Shown piece after piece: positions 4,868 to 5,248 of a stretch of 5,248 bases of DNA. The stretch comes from Burkholderiaceae bacterium. GTDB taxonomy: Bacteria; Pseudomonadota; Gammaproteobacteria; Burkholderiales; Burkholderiaceae. The stretch lies in contig JALREG010000359.1 in the NCBI GenBank assembly GCA_023253905.1, forward strand, positions 1 through 5,248, given 5' to 3'. The position numbers and the translations under genes were made by a program. The notes below the pieces were generated by a model. The model was not told the DNA's origin and did not search any database. It was given only the letters and a program-made list of their open reading frames with translations. Within the stretch, counting starts at the first letter, position 1, and every line of letters starts with the position of its first letter.

Positions 4868-5248
4868 ATGAAAAAGCTGATCACCTCGTTTATTGCCTGT
4901 GTCGGGCTATTCGGCAGCGTGCAGGCCGCCACCTATCAGGCCGTGGTCCTTGAGAAAAGCAGCATCACCTTCAAGTTCAAGCAGATGGGGGTGACTGCTG
5001 ACGGTCGCTTCAGGAAATTTTCGGCGCAGGTCGGCGTGGACACCGACAAGCCCACCGAGGCGAAGGGCGCGATCACCATCGACCTCTCGAGTATTGACAC
5101 GGGATCAAAGGAGGCCGACCAGGAAGCGGTTGGCAAGTCCTGGTTCAATGTCGCAGCCCATCCCAGCGCCACCTTCGTGCTCAAGGATCTGACTCCCGCG
5201 GGCGCCGGCCAGTTCCAGGCCCGCGGTCAACTCACCATCAAAGGGCAG
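4868..5248 (+). CDS. yceI: YceI family periplasmic lipocalin-like protein, 3' end beyond the window
   Basis: The open frame runs 127 codons to the window edge without a stop; YceI proteins are about 190 residues, so roughly a third is missing. Residues 1-20 form a signal peptide (MKKLITSFIACVGLFGSVQA), probably cut after Ala20. The mature start, TYQAVVLEKSSITFKFKQMGV, then DGRFRKF, AKGAITIDLSSIDTG and SWFNVAAHPSATF (W92), are typical of the YceI beta-barrel, which binds polyisoprenoid (quinone-like) lipids in characterised members. It lies 27 nt after the b561 stop and is probably co-transcribed. No clear Shine-Dalgarno precedes the ATG (GCGCCAAT), but the signal peptide starting at Met1 supports it. 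Confidence 0.92.
   Translation, partial: MKKLITSFIACVGLFGSVQAATYQAVVLEKSSITFKFKQMGVTADGRFRKFSAQVGVDTDKPTEAKGAITIDLSSIDTGSKEADQEAVGKSWFNVAAHPSATFVLKDLTPAGAGQFQARGQLTIKGQ

Overview
This is a GC-rich proteobacterial window, most likely from Burkholderiales. The main pointers are a Bug/TctC-type tripartite-tricarboxylate receptor, a CrgA-like LysR regulator, and a cytochrome b561 gene followed by yceI. The species cannot be read from this sequence alone.

Layout: (1) Positions 1-36, minus strand, hold the first 12 codons of ahpC (peroxiredoxin), which runs off the left edge. (2) Positions 37-263 are a divergent intergenic region with an AT-rich core and plausible promoter signals in both directions. 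(3) Positions 264-1484, plus strand, are best read as ONE gene. It encodes a glycine/sarcosine/betaine reductase component B-like (GrdB-type) protein of 406 residues, interrupted by an in-frame TGA at 738-740. The TGA lies in a U-x-x-C-x-C context, where relatives carry Sec or Cys. It is followed at once by a hairpin that fits the bacterial SECIS rules. Conventional gene calling would split it into two fragments. (4) Positions 1538-1918, minus strand, encode a YCII-domain protein, divergent from (5) a periplasmic Bug-type receptor at 2008-2991, plus strand. (6) Positions 2992-3169 are a convergent intergenic region with a small tandem repeat and a hairpin. (7) Positions 3170-4048, minus strand, encode a LysR regulator whose start codon abuts a perfect 21-bp palindrome, with a second 24-bp inverted repeat upstream. 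(8) Positions 4319-4840 and 4868-5248, plus strand, encode cytochrome b561 and YceI. They probably form an operon, and yceI runs off the right edge.

Functional reading: three of the loci fit redox or oxidative-stress roles: AhpC, the putative selenoprotein, and the b561/YceI pair. The YCII protein and the Bug receptor look like small-carboxylate uptake or catabolism genes. The LysR protein is probably autoregulated and may control the divergent b561-yceI genes. The main discovery is the unannotated-looking selenoprotein with its SECIS element. Whether the host has the Sec machinery (selA, selB, selC, selD) cannot be seen here.
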